Origin: Muribaculaceae bacterium
GTDB taxonomy: Bacteria; Bacteroidota; Bacteroidia; Bacteroidales; Muribaculaceae
Assembly (NCBI GenBank): GCA_009775265.1
Contig: VSPG01000001.1
Coordinates: forward strand, 186,001 to 250,000
DNA length: 64,000 bases
Reading direction: 5' to 3'
In this document: positions 26,169 to 34,179 of the stretch, piece by piece
How the letters are laid out: each line of letters starts with the position of its first letter
How positions within the stretch are numbered: position 1 is the stretch's first letter
Position numbers and translations under genes: made by a program
The notes under the pieces: model-generated
What the model was told of the DNA's origin: nothing
The model's input: only the letters and a program-made list of their open reading frames with translations
The model's database searches: none

Positions 26169-26177
26169 TAAATTTGC
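26169..26177 (+). promoter_or_regulatory. -7 box of the fumarase gene
   Basis: TAAATTTGC, 32 bases before the fumarase ATG. It matches the TAnnTTTG consensus exactly. Confidence 0.5.
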
Positions 26178-26209
26178 GGCAAGAATAACCATTTTAATAC
26201 TGAATCATA

Positions 26210-27856
26210 ATGGCAACAAAACCGTTCAAGTATCAGGAAATGTTTCCGCTCGGACCGGACACAACCGAATACTACCATCTCACTTCCGATTACGTGAAAG
26301 TGGAAAACTGGGGCGGCCACGAGTTTTTGGTCGTAGACCCCGAGGCTCTGAGGGTAATTGCCCGTCAGGCTACTCATGACAATGCTTTCATGCTGCGTCG
26401 CGAACACAATGAGATGGTAGCCAAAATCCTTGCAGATTCTGAAGCAAGCGAGAACGACAAGTTCGTGGCTCTCACCATGCTTCGCAATGCTGAAGTGGCT
26501 GCAAAGGGTGAACTGCCTTTCTGTCAGGATACGGGTACGGCTATTATCCATGGCGAAAAAGGCCAGTATGTATATACGGGTGCCTACGACGAGGAATATC
26601 TTAGCCACGGTGTTTATGACACATATACTACCGACAATCTGCGTTATAGCCAGAATGCTCCTCTCAACATGTATGATGAGGTGAATACCGGTTGCAACCT
26701 GCCTGCTCAAATTGATGTTCATGCCACCAACGACGATGAATACCACTTCCTGTTTGTGGCAAAAGGCGGCGGTTCTGCAAACAAGACATACTTGTATCAG
26801 GAAACCAAAGCTATCATTACTCCCGAAAAGCTCGTGCCTTTCCTTGTTGAGAAAATGAAATCGCTCGGCACGGCAGCATGCCCCCCTTATCATATCGCAT
26901 TTGTAATCGGCGGCACTTCGGCAGAAATGAATCTTGCCACGGTGAAGAAGGCTTCTGTAAAGTATTACGACAGCCTGCCGACAAAAGGCAATGAGCTCGG
27001 CCATGCTTTCCGCGACATAGAACTTGAAGCCGAACTAAAGAAGGCCAGTGAGCAACTTGGTCTCGGCGCTCAGTTCGGAGGCAAATATTTCGCCCATGAC
27101 ATACGCGTAATCCGACTGCCGCGTCACGGTGCATCATGTCCGATCGGTATGGGCGTAAGCTGCTCTGCCGACCGCAATGTGAAAGCTAAAATCAACCGCG
27201 ACGGTCTGTGGATAGAAAAACTTGACAGCAACCCCGGCGAGCTTATCCCGGAAGAATACCGCAAGCAGGGCGAAGGGGAGGTTGTGCGCATCGACCTTAA
27301 CCGTCCTATGCCGGAAGTTCTTGCAGAATTTTCAAAGTATCCTGTCAGCACACGTCTTTCGCTCAATGGCACGATTATCGTAGGCCGTGACATCGCTCAT
27401 GCAAAAATCAAGCAGCGTCTTGACGCAGGCGAGCCTATGCCGCAATATCTTAAGGATCATCCCATATATTATGCAGGACCTGCAAAAACTCCCGCAGGAA
27501 TGGCCAGCGGCTCTTTCGGTCCGACGACTGCCGGACGTATGGATCCGTATGTAGACCAGTTCCAGGCAGCCGGTGGATCTATGATAATGATAGCAAAGGG
27601 TAACCGTTCGAAGCAGGTGACAGAGGCATGCCACAAGCATGGCGGTTTTTATCTCGGCAGTATCGGCGGCCCGGCAGCTGTTCTCGCCAAAGATTCTATA
27701 AAAAGCGTGGAGTTGCTTGAATATCCTGAACTCGGAATGGAGGCTATATGGAAAATCGAAGTAGAGGATTTCCCTGCGTTCATTCTTGTTGACGACAAAG
27801 GCAACGATTTCTTCACCGAAATATCCGAGAAGTGCAGAAATTGTGCCCTGAAATAA
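26210..27856 (+). CDS. Class I (iron-sulfur) fumarate hydratase
   Basis: Interconverts fumarate and malate with an oxygen-sensitive [4Fe-4S] cluster. In Bacteroidales it works mostly in the reductive branch toward fumarate and succinate. The 548-residue length matches E. coli FumA/FumB, and the three cluster cysteines fall at the same numbers: Cys105 (ELPFCQDTGTA), Cys224 (GTAACPPYHIAF) and Cys318 (GMGVSCSADRN). The alpha and beta parts are fused in one chain, unlike two-subunit fumarases. The C-terminal swivel domain (GTIIVGRDIAHAKIKQRLDAGEP, YYAGPAKTPAGM) is complete. It is monocistronic, with its own -7 box and a strong hairpin downstream. Confidence 0.96.
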   Translation: MATKPFKYQEMFPLGPDTTEYYHLTSDYVKVENWGGHEFLVVDPEALRVIARQATHDNAFMLRREHNEMVAKILADSEASENDKFVALTMLRNAEVAAKGELPFCQDTGTAIIHGEKGQYVYTGAYDEEYLSHGVYDTYTTDNLRYSQNAPLNMYDEVNTGCNLPAQIDVHATNDDEYHFLFVAKGGGSANKTYLYQETKAIITPEKLVPFLVEKMKSLGTAACPPYHIAFVIGGTSAEMNLATVKKASVKYYDSLPTKGNELGHAFRDIELEAELKKASEQLGLGAQFGGKYFAHDIRVIRLPRHGASCPIGMGVSCSADRNVKAKINRDGLWIEKLDSNPGELIPEEYRKQGEGEVVRIDLNRPMPEVLAEFSKYPVSTRLSLNGTIIVGRDIAHAKIKQRLDAGEPMPQYLKDHPIYYAGPAKTPAGMASGSFGPTTAGRMDPYVDQFQAAGGSMIMIAKGNRSKQVTEACHKHGGFYLGSIGGPAAVLAKDSIKSVELLEYPELGMEAIWKIEVEDFPAFILVDDKGNDFFTEISEKCRNCALK

Positions 27857-27878
27857 GATTAAGAGTTAATCATAAAAC

Positions 27879-27926
27879 TATATAAAATTGGCTGCGCTAA
27901 ATTGAATGCGCAGCCAATTTTATATA
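27879..27926. terminator. Bidirectional terminator between fumarase and the PiT transporter
   Basis: Perfect 19-base arms (27879-27897 and 27908-27926) around a 10-base loop. The GC-rich core (GGCTGCGC) is flanked by TATATAAAATT on one side and AATTTTATATA on the other, so it can end both convergent transcripts. Confidence 0.8.
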
Positions 27927-27931
27927 ATAAC

Positions 27932-30193
27932 TTAGCGACGTCCGGAATAATCCTTGTCGCACATTTTTGCAAACGAACGTAGGAATTTGCGTAATGCCGA
28001 TACTATTTCCTGTGTTTCCTGAAGCATGTTAAGGTAAACATACAGCACGGTCATTGCAGATGAATCCCCTTCGCGAATCTGGTCGTAGAGTTTATGATAT
28101 ATATCTGAAATCATATCTTTAGTCTTATCGCATCTGCGTCGTATTACATTTACCACAGCAGTGTCTCTTGTGGTTATGATGCCGAGCGACTCGTCGAACA
28201 GCTCTCCGACACGACGGCGCACTTCATTAAAGTCTTCTTCGTGGCTTGCAGGTAGAGGCAGGAAATTGTTGTCTACGTGCTCTTTGCATATCTCATTGAT
28301 GCGATATAGGCTGTACAGCATTGACATGCAACAATTGTTGCCAAGATAAAACCATGTGCTTTTCTCTATGGCTGTTTCTCTGTTGAGCTTCCGCAGGCAA
28401 AGCGTTTCTCTGCGTCGGGCTGATTTTAATTCGCGCTTTTTCAATGGCAGACTTTTCTCAGTCTTGGCAAGCGTGCGCACGTCTTCTTTCAGGAAGGCGT
28501 TGGAGATGCTGCCGTATGTATCCTTTGCATAGCTTAAAAATTTTTCGTGCTCATCGGTGAGGTATGTCAGGAACATCGGCCATATTGAAGCGGAATCTTG
28601 TGTGGCAAGAATCGTTTGGAAAAGAGTGTCGCCTTGTTCGGCTTTGCTCTTTGCCCGGAACCGGCGGTTGCTGCGTATTATTATGAATATTGTTGTCACG
28701 GCAAGAGCCATCATTATCCAAAGGCCACCTAAATGCATTAAAAACACTATAGCGCCAGCTCCTATGAATGCGGCTCCGGCAGTGAGAAACCATCCTCCGA
28801 TTACGGATATTACGCCGGTGATTCGGAAAACGGCGCTCTCGCGTCCCCATGCCCTGTCGGAAAGAGATGTACCCATTGCTACCATGAATGTAACGAAAGT
28901 GGTTGATAGCGGCAGTTTGAGGGATGTGCCAAGTGCAATCAATGCTCCGGCAAGCACAAGGTTGACAGCACCGCGCAAGAGGTCGAATGCTGCACCGTCT
29001 TCGAGAATGCTGTCCTCTACATTGAACCGTCGGCTAAAGAACCGCCTCAGTTTTTTCGGTGTGGCACGCCTTACGCGTGCGATGAGAGCAAGAGTCCATC
29101 TGACGAGGCTACGGGCAATTTTTGACGAGCCGAACATTTCGTCGCCTCCGTTTTGGCTGCCGAGGCCTATTTCTGTCTGAGCCACTTTTTGGGCTTTTTT
29201 TGACGAGGCAAGCGCTACAACCATTATGATGCCTGCTCCTACAAGAAACCATAACGGTGTATCCGCAGGGCTGTTCAGCGACGACATCATGAAGCTGTCA
29301 GGATCGCCCAAACCATTTGCACTATAATCCTGGAATGAGGCAAGACCCGAAAGGGGTATGCCTATGAAGTTTACAAGATCGTTTCCGGCAAATGCCATGG
29401 CGAGGGCGAATGTGCCCATTAGTACAATTACCTTTAGCACGTTCACTTTAAGAAAGTGAAGCATTTGCATCAGCAGTGTAAATCCTACGAAACAGCCGCC
29501 GACCGTTGCAGGAGTGTTGTCGTTTATCCATGCTTTTACTTCGGGCGTCATGAAATTCAAGTCCTTCGCTCCTTTAATCAGAAGAAAATATACTATGGCA
29601 GTTGCACATATTCCTCCGAACACTCCGATTTTCCATTTCAGTTTACTACGGAAATTGAATGAAAACAGCATGCGTGTTATGAACTGTACCAAAGTGCCGA
29701 AAAAGAAAGCGATTGCGACGGAAAGGAATATTCCGATAATCACCGACAACGCTTTTTCGGTGTTAAGCAGGTCGTTGAATCCAAGTTCGGTGGTGTCTGA
29801 GGCCATTTTTATCAACGAAACAACGAACGTGGCTCCAAGCAATTCAAACACCATTGACACGGTAGTGGATGTAGGCATGCCTATGCTGTTGAAAAGGTCG
29901 AGGAGTATGATGTCGGCTACCATAACAGCCATGAAAATGCATATGATGTCGTAAAAAGAGAAGTGCTCCGGCCGGAATATTCCGTGCCTGGCAATATCCA
30001 TCATGCCGTTGCTCATTGCCGCTCCGATAAAGACACCTGCGGAGGCCACTATGAGAATACGCTTGAATGAGGCGGCTTTGGAGCCTATGGCCGAGTTGAG
30101 AAAATTCACAGCATCGTTACTTACACCCACCGACAAGTCGAATACGGCCAAAATGAACAGAAAAATTATAATACAGAGAAACAGGATTTCCAT
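27932..30193 (-). CDS. PiT-family inorganic phosphate transporter with PhoU-like C-terminal region
   Basis: Inner-membrane low-affinity phosphate (metal-phosphate) transporter. The two PiT signature repeats are visible: VGVSNDAVNFLNSAIGS near the N-terminus and the counterpart around AMAFAGNDLVNFIGIPLSG, with MPTSTTVSMVFELLGATF and SLKLPLSTTFVTFMVAMGTSLSDRAWG as the paired membrane motifs. About ten or more hydrophobic helices occupy residues 1-520. The last 230 residues or so are soluble, charged and helical (KTEKSLPLKKRELKSARRRE, YHKLYDQIREGDSSAM) and resemble PhoU-type regulatory domains. At 753 residues it is much longer than typical PiT proteins, as often in Bacteroidota. It faces the fumarase gene. 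Confidence 0.92.
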   Translation of the reverse strand: MEILFLCIIIFLFILAVFDLSVGVSNDAVNFLNSAIGSKAASFKRILIVASAGVFIGAAMSNGMMDIARHGIFRPEHFSFYDIICIFMAVMVADIILLDLFNSIGMPTSTTVSMVFELLGATFVVSLIKMASDTTELGFNDLLNTEKALSVIIGIFLSVAIAFFFGTLVQFITRMLFSFNFRSKLKWKIGVFGGICATAIVYFLLIKGAKDLNFMTPEVKAWINDNTPATVGGCFVGFTLLMQMLHFLKVNVLKVIVLMGTFALAMAFAGNDLVNFIGIPLSGLASFQDYSANGLGDPDSFMMSSLNSPADTPLWFLVGAGIIMVVALASSKKAQKVAQTEIGLGSQNGGDEMFGSSKIARSLVRWTLALIARVRRATPKKLRRFFSRRFNVEDSILEDGAAFDLLRGAVNLVLAGALIALGTSLKLPLSTTFVTFMVAMGTSLSDRAWGRESAVFRITGVISVIGGWFLTAGAAFIGAGAIVFLMHLGGLWIMMALAVTTIFIIIRSNRRFRAKSKAEQGDTLFQTILATQDSASIWPMFLTYLTDEHEKFLSYAKDTYGSISNAFLKEDVRTLAKTEKSLPLKKRELKSARRRETLCLRKLNRETAIEKSTWFYLGNNCCMSMLYSLYRINEICKEHVDNNFLPLPASHEEDFNEVRRRVGELFDESLGIITTRDTAVVNVIRRRCDKTKDMISDIYHKLYDQIREGDSSAMTVLYVYLNMLQETQEIVSALRKFLRSFAKMCDKDYSGRR

Positions 30194-30220
30194 ATGATAT
30201 TTACTTGGTATAACTTCTTG

Positions 30221-30267
30221 AAATCAAAAACGGATGGCTATAAGTGCAGCCGTCCGTTTTTTGATTT
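30221..30267 (-). terminator. Intrinsic terminator of the lysC-ABC-F-Dabb operon
   Basis: On the minus strand, arms of about 19 bases (one G.U pair and one bulge) around an 8-base loop. The AAATCAAAAA/TTTTTTGATTT outer stem supplies the T-rich tail. It begins 4 bases after the Dabb stop. Confidence 0.72.
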
Positions 30268-30270
30268 ATT

Positions 30271-30564
30271 TCAGAATTCGTAGTCCACGCATGCCCGCAT
30301 GTCCTTGTTGGCACCGAGTAGCGCCGCTGCCGCCACGTGGGCCGGGTGTTTGGCGTAGACAGGCACGTCTGCCATTGTTGGTACTACGGCGGTCAATACT
30401 ACGTCCCAATCTTCGCATGGGTTTGTGTTGATGCCCACTTCAATGGATTGAAGTACGTCGATTTGTTCAGGAAGAGCTTCAAGAGCGCTCTTGAAAGATT
30501 CTGCCACGCGCAAACGCTCGTCAGCGCTGCCTTTCAGGCGAAACATAACAATGTGCTTTACCAT
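30271..30564 (-). CDS. Dabb-family (stress-responsive alpha-beta barrel) small protein
   Basis: A 97-residue protein of the Dabb superfamily, dimeric ferredoxin-like alpha-beta barrels. Seen: the opening MVKHIVMFRLKGSADE, a middle strand with D-W-D-V-V-L-T-A-V, and the closing KHPAHVAAAALL, where the H-P-x-H motif is the conserved feature of the family. Enzymatic roles are known for only a few members, so no function is assigned. It starts 2 bases after the ABC-F stop and ends just before a strong terminator, so it is the last gene of that operon. Confidence 0.85.
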   Translation of the reverse strand: MVKHIVMFRLKGSADERLRVAESFKSALEALPEQIDVLQSIEVGINTNPCEDWDVVLTAVVPTMADVPVYAKHPAHVAAAALLGANKDMRACVDYEF

Positions 30565-30566
30565 AT

Positions 30567-32186
30567 TTATGTATTGTAAAGACGTTCGCGGGCAGCAAGC
30601 ACGCGTTCGTCTGTGATATAGTCGTCGTAATCCATCATTTTGTCTATGATGCCTCCGGGTGTAAGCTCAATAATGCGGTTGCACACGGTCTGTATGAATT
30701 CGTGGTCGTGCGAAGCCATGAGCACATTGCCTTTGAATGCTTGAAGCGTGTTGTTGAACGCCTGTATGCTTTCAAGGTCGAGATGGTTTGTAGGGGAGTC
30801 CAGTACGAGTGTATTGGCGTTGGTCATCATCATTCTTGCTATCATGCAGCGCATTTTTTCGCCACCGCTGAGCACAGAGGCTTTTTTGAGCACTTCTTCT
30901 CCTGAAAAAAGCATTTTTCCAAGAAAACCTTTGAGATATATCTCGCTGGTATCGGAACTGAATTGGCACAGCCAGTCTACCAGATTAAGGTCGGTACGGA
31001 AGAAATCGGAGTTGTCCATTGGCAGATAGGCATTCGTAATAGTTTGTCCCCAGTCGAAAGTGCCTGCATCTGCTTTGCGCTTGCCCATGACTATTTCGAA
31101 AAGAGCGGTCATGGCGCGAGGGTCTCTGCTCAGGAACACCACCTTGTCGCCTTTTTCAATTTGAAAGTTCACATCGTTGAAAAGCGGCGTCCCATCGTCG
31201 CTTGTGGCGCTAAGTCCGTGCACTTCAAGGATTTTGTTGCCGGGCTCACGCTCGGGGGTGAAGATGATGCCCGGATAGCGACGGCTTGAAGGCTGGATTT
31301 CCTCGACGTTGAGTTTTTCAAGCATCTTTTTGCGTGAGGTGGTCTGCTTGCTTTTGGCTACATTGGCACTGAAGCGCTGGATGAATTCCATAAGCTCCTT
31401 ACGCTTTTCTTCGGCTTTCTTGTTCTGTTGCTGTTGCTGGCGCAGGGCAAGCTGGCTCGACTGGTACCAGAAACTGTAGTTTCCGGCAAAAAGTTGAACA
31501 CGGCTATAGTCGATATCCAAGGTGTGAGTGCACACGGAGTCAAGGAAATGTCGGTCGTGGCTGACTACGAGCACCGTGTTCTCAAATTTGGAGAGATAGT
31601 CTTCCAGCCACGCCACGGTGTCGAGGTCGAGGTCGTTGGTAGGTTCGTCAAGCAGTAGGTTGTCGGGGTTGCCGAATAATGCCTTTGCAAGAAGAACACG
31701 CACTTTTTCCTTACCGCTCAATTCGCCCATCAGCGAGTAGTGGAGGTCTTCTTTTATGCCGAGACCACTTAGCAGCGCAGCTGCATCGCTTTCAGCATTC
31801 CAGCCTTCGAGTTCGGCAAAACGTTCTTCAAGTTCCGATGCGCGTATTCCGTCGGCGTCACTGAAATCCTCTTTCGCATACAGTGCATTTTTCTCCTGCA
31901 TAATATCCCAAAGCACGGTATGGCCTTGAAGCACAGTGTCCATAACCGTACAATTGTCGAATTTGTAGTGATCCTGTTCTAATACGCTCATGCGTTCCCC
32001 AGGGCCTTGGTTGACAGATCCGTGGGTGGGGGCCAGTTCTCCGCTAAGCATACGCATGAGGGTGGATTTTCCCGCACCGTTGGCTCCTATTATTCCATAG
32101 CAGTTGCCGGGAGTGAATTTGAGATTGACATCCTGAAACAGCACACGTTTGCCGAATTGGATGCCGAGATTGTTGACTGTAATCAT
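30567..32186 (-). CDS. ABC-F ATPase (YbiT-like) with a degenerate second nucleotide site
   Basis: Cytoplasmic ABC-F protein; members bind the ribosome E site and adjust translation. Two ABC domains in 539 residues are joined by a charged linker (QQQQNKKAEEKRKELMEF, residues about 250-290). Domain 1 is intact: Walker A GANGAGKST (34-42), signature LSGKE (156-160), Walker B LLLDEP with Glu181. Domain 2 is not. The Walker A place reads FLSRDPRAMTAL (351-362) with no Gly-Lys-Thr/Ser, and Walker B reads LVLDSP, where Ser464 replaces the catalytic Glu (codon TCC read directly). Its signature LSGGEKMR is kept. The layout matches the YbiT branch. It lies 16 bases after lysC and 2 bases before Dabb. 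Confidence 0.92.
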   Translation of the reverse strand: MITVNNLGIQFGKRVLFQDVNLKFTPGNCYGIIGANGAGKSTLMRMLSGELAPTHGSVNQGPGERMSVLEQDHYKFDNCTVMDTVLQGHTVLWDIMQEKNALYAKEDFSDADGIRASELEERFAELEGWNAESDAAALLSGLGIKEDLHYSLMGELSGKEKVRVLLAKALFGNPDNLLLDEPTNDLDLDTVAWLEDYLSKFENTVLVVSHDRHFLDSVCTHTLDIDYSRVQLFAGNYSFWYQSSQLALRQQQQQNKKAEEKRKELMEFIQRFSANVAKSKQTTSRKKMLEKLNVEEIQPSSRRYPGIIFTPEREPGNKILEVHGLSATSDDGTPLFNDVNFQIEKGDKVVFLSRDPRAMTALFEIVMGKRKADAGTFDWGQTITNAYLPMDNSDFFRTDLNLVDWLCQFSSDTSEIYLKGFLGKMLFSGEEVLKKASVLSGGEKMRCMIARMMMTNANTLVLDSPTNHLDLESIQAFNNTLQAFKGNVLMASHDHEFIQTVCNRIIELTPGGIIDKMMDYDDYITDERVLAARERLYNT

Positions 32187-32202
32187 ATATCTTTGGAAAC
32201 CT

Positions 32203-33231
32203 TTATTTTATATTGATGAATGCATCGTGAAGCAGATTCATGGCTTTGTCTGCTTCTTCTGTCGAAACTTGAGCACAGACATATCCGTCGTTCTGGACGA
32301 TATTTAAAATGTTTAATGGTGAAAGCTGCTGTTTTATATCGTCCATAGCGTCGCCATGGCCTATTATGCTTACTTCGCTGCAATTGCCGGATTCAAGCGA
32401 GGCTATCGCCACGAATCCTTTGTCGTCATTGAAATTTCCTATAATAGTGCCTCCTGTTTCAGGATGGAATGAGTCAAGCACTTGCACCGGGAATGCAGCC
32501 CTTTCGGCAGGACGGATGCAGTCTGGATGTAGAATCTTGGCGCCGCGCCGGGCTGCAGTATTGGCTTGGGCATAGCTCATTTTGGGGATTCTTCTCGCAG
32601 TCTGCACCCGTCGTGGGTCGGCTGTGTACACTCCGTCGACATCGGTCCATATCTGCACCGATTCAGCGCCAAGCGCTTCTCCGAGCAGAGTAGCGGTGTA
32701 GTCGCTTCCTCCACGCGAGAGAGTGGAGACGGCACCTGATGAATCCCGGCATATAAATCCTTGCGTGATATATATATCATGTTGCCCGGTCTTTTCAATT
32801 GCTGTTTTTGCAGAACGCTTTATTGTTTTCGTGTCTGGTTCTCCGTCCGTTCCGACGCTCATGAAGTCAAGGGCAGGCACCCAAGCTGCGTCTGCTCCTT
32901 TGGAGCAGAGGTAGGAATGCATTATAGTGGTGCTGAGTAGTTCGCCGCATGCCACGATTTCGGAAGGAGTGGATGCTGCATCCATGATGGCATGTATTTT
33001 GCTACATATGTTTTTGGGAAGTCCCAATGATTCAGCAGTGGCTGTGTGCCGTTCAATGATGGAATCCTGTGACCCTTTTCCTTCCGAGAGGGCGAGCAGT
33101 GAGTTGGTGGCGCCGCTCATAGCCGACAGGACTACCACCACGGGATGTTTGGCCGATAATATTATATCTGCAGTGGCTGCTATCCGTTCGGCCGAACCAA
33201 CCGATGTGCCGCCAAATTTCATTATTATCAT
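32203..33231 (-). CDS. lysC: Aspartate kinase with short regulatory region
   Basis: Phosphorylates aspartate, the first step to lysine, threonine and methionine. The catalytic domain is complete: MKFGGTSVGSAERI, VVVVLSAMSGATNSL, FICRDSSGAVSTLSRGGSDYTATLLG, QIWTDVDGVYTADPRRV, and the closing RRGAKILHPDCIRPA. After residue about 262 only 80 residues remain. They resemble the final ACT part (VSIIGHGDAMDDIKQQL, ALHDAF-like NLLHDAFINIK), whereas full-length LysC proteins of about 440-450 residues carry two ACT domains. Feedback control may therefore differ from the usual. First gene of an operon with ABC-F and Dabb, with its own -7 box at 33266. Confidence 0.92.
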   Translation of the reverse strand: MIIMKFGGTSVGSAERIAATADIILSAKHPVVVVLSAMSGATNSLLALSEGKGSQDSIIERHTATAESLGLPKNICSKIHAIMDAASTPSEIVACGELLSTTIMHSYLCSKGADAAWVPALDFMSVGTDGEPDTKTIKRSAKTAIEKTGQHDIYITQGFICRDSSGAVSTLSRGGSDYTATLLGEALGAESVQIWTDVDGVYTADPRRVQTARRIPKMSYAQANTAARRGAKILHPDCIRPAERAAFPVQVLDSFHPETGGTIIGNFNDDKGFVAIASLESGNCSEVSIIGHGDAMDDIKQQLSPLNILNIVQNDGYVCAQVSTEEADKAMNLLHDAFINIK

Positions 33232-33265
33232 TTAGACAATCTCTTAAGACCTGAATGTTTGGACT

Positions 33266-33274
33266 GCAAATTTA
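33266..33274 (-). promoter_or_regulatory. -7 box of the lysC operon
   Basis: Minus strand reads TAAATTTGC, 34 bases before the lysC ATG. It lies between the upstream terminator and the gene. Confidence 0.55.
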
Positions 33275-33291
33275 GCCATTTTTTTTCATAA

Positions 33292-33321
33292 GAAAAAACG
33301 AATGGCCGCATGGCGGCCATT
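33292..33321 (-). terminator. Intrinsic terminator of the Crp-family gene
   Basis: On the minus strand a 9-base perfect stem (AATGGCCGC/GCGGCCATT) with a 3-base loop is followed by CGTTTTTTCTT. It sits 38 bases after the regulator's stop. Confidence 0.72.
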
Positions 33322-33358
33322 ATAGTAAAGTATTATAAAGTAAAGCAAATGTGGCAGT

Positions 33359-34057
33359 TCAACCATATTTGCTTATTTTACGCAATTGGGCTTCATTGAT
33401 GATTTTTATGCGTCGTCCGTCTACTACAACAAGTCGTTCTGCGACAAAAGTGGACAGGGTGCGTATGGCATTGCTGGTGGTCATGTTTGAAAGGTTGGCC
33501 AAGTCCTCACGTGCCATGTATATTTTTAGAGTGGCGCCGTCGTCCTCGTAGCCATAGTTGTCAAGCAGTACGATTAAAGCTTCGGCAAGGCGTCCTCTGA
33601 TATGCTTCTGCGTTAAATTTACTATTCTGGTATCGGAACCTCCGAGGTTTTTCGATAGTTCCTGAATGAAAAACCACGCAAGACTGTTGTTGCTGCTTAT
33701 CATGTCTCGAACAAGGGTGAGTGGCACCAAGCCAAGCATGGAAGGCTCGAAAGCGGAAGCACTGCTGACGTAAGATTCCTGTGCAAAAAAAGCCCTGTAG
33801 CCGAAATACTGCACAGGTCGAATGAGCCGAAGAATCTGCACACGGCCGCCTACGCCTTCTTTGGTCTTTTTTACTTTGCCTTTAAGCAGTACCCACAGAA
33901 ACTCCGGTTCGTCGCCCTCGGCATATATGAGCTGGTTTTTCTTGAAGGTGTGCACCTCCATGTTTTCGACTACCAGACGACGCTCCTCGCTGTTGAGGCG
34001 TGCCCATATTTCGGCCATGTCCTCATTGATAACTTTCTCGAGAGCTGCTTTTATCAT
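33359..34057 (-). CDS. Crp/Fnr-family transcriptional regulator
   Basis: A 232-residue regulator with an N-terminal cyclic-nucleotide-type beta-roll (residues about 20-120) and a C-terminal winged helix (REDLANLSNMTTSNAIRTLSTFVAERLVVVDGRRIKI). It has no cysteines at all, so it is not an Fnr-type iron-sulfur sensor. The phosphate-binding segment that reads R-A-A-T in CRP is S-S-A-S-A here, so cAMP binding is doubtful. The ligand and targets are unknown. It is monocistronic: -7 box at 34091, terminator at 33292. Confidence 0.9.
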   Translation of the reverse strand: MIKAALEKVINEDMAEIWARLNSEERRLVVENMEVHTFKKNQLIYAEGDEPEFLWVLLKGKVKKTKEGVGGRVQILRLIRPVQYFGYRAFFAQESYVSSASAFEPSMLGLVPLTLVRDMISSNNSLAWFFIQELSKNLGGSDTRIVNLTQKHIRGRLAEALIVLLDNYGYEDDGATLKIYMAREDLANLSNMTTSNAIRTLSTFVAERLVVVDGRRIKIINEAQLRKISKYG

Positions 34058-34090
34058 CCTTATGTGTTGTATTGCTATGTTTTATAACAT

Positions 34091-34099
34091 GCAAATTTA
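34091..34099 (-). promoter_or_regulatory. -7 box of the Crp-family gene
   Basis: Minus strand reads TAAATTTGC, 33 bases before the ATG. It lies just downstream (in the minus direction) of the palindromic terminator at 34114-34162. Confidence 0.55.
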
Positions 34100-34113
34100 C
34101 TATTTTTTTTCAT

Positions 34114-34162
34114 AAAAACGCAATTATAGGCCTTAAAAACGTTTTTAAGGCCTATAATTGCG
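34114..34162 (-). terminator. Zero-spacer 44-base palindrome acting as terminator of the TonB receptor gene
   Basis: Bases 34119-34140 and 34141-34162 are perfect inverse complements with no spacer. In RNA the centre AAACGTTT would open as the loop. On the minus strand the stem is followed by a TTTTT run (34114-34118), fitting termination of the receptor transcript, whose stop is 18 bases away. Confidence 0.72.
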
Positions 34163-34179
34163 ACAAAATTGCCAATAAC

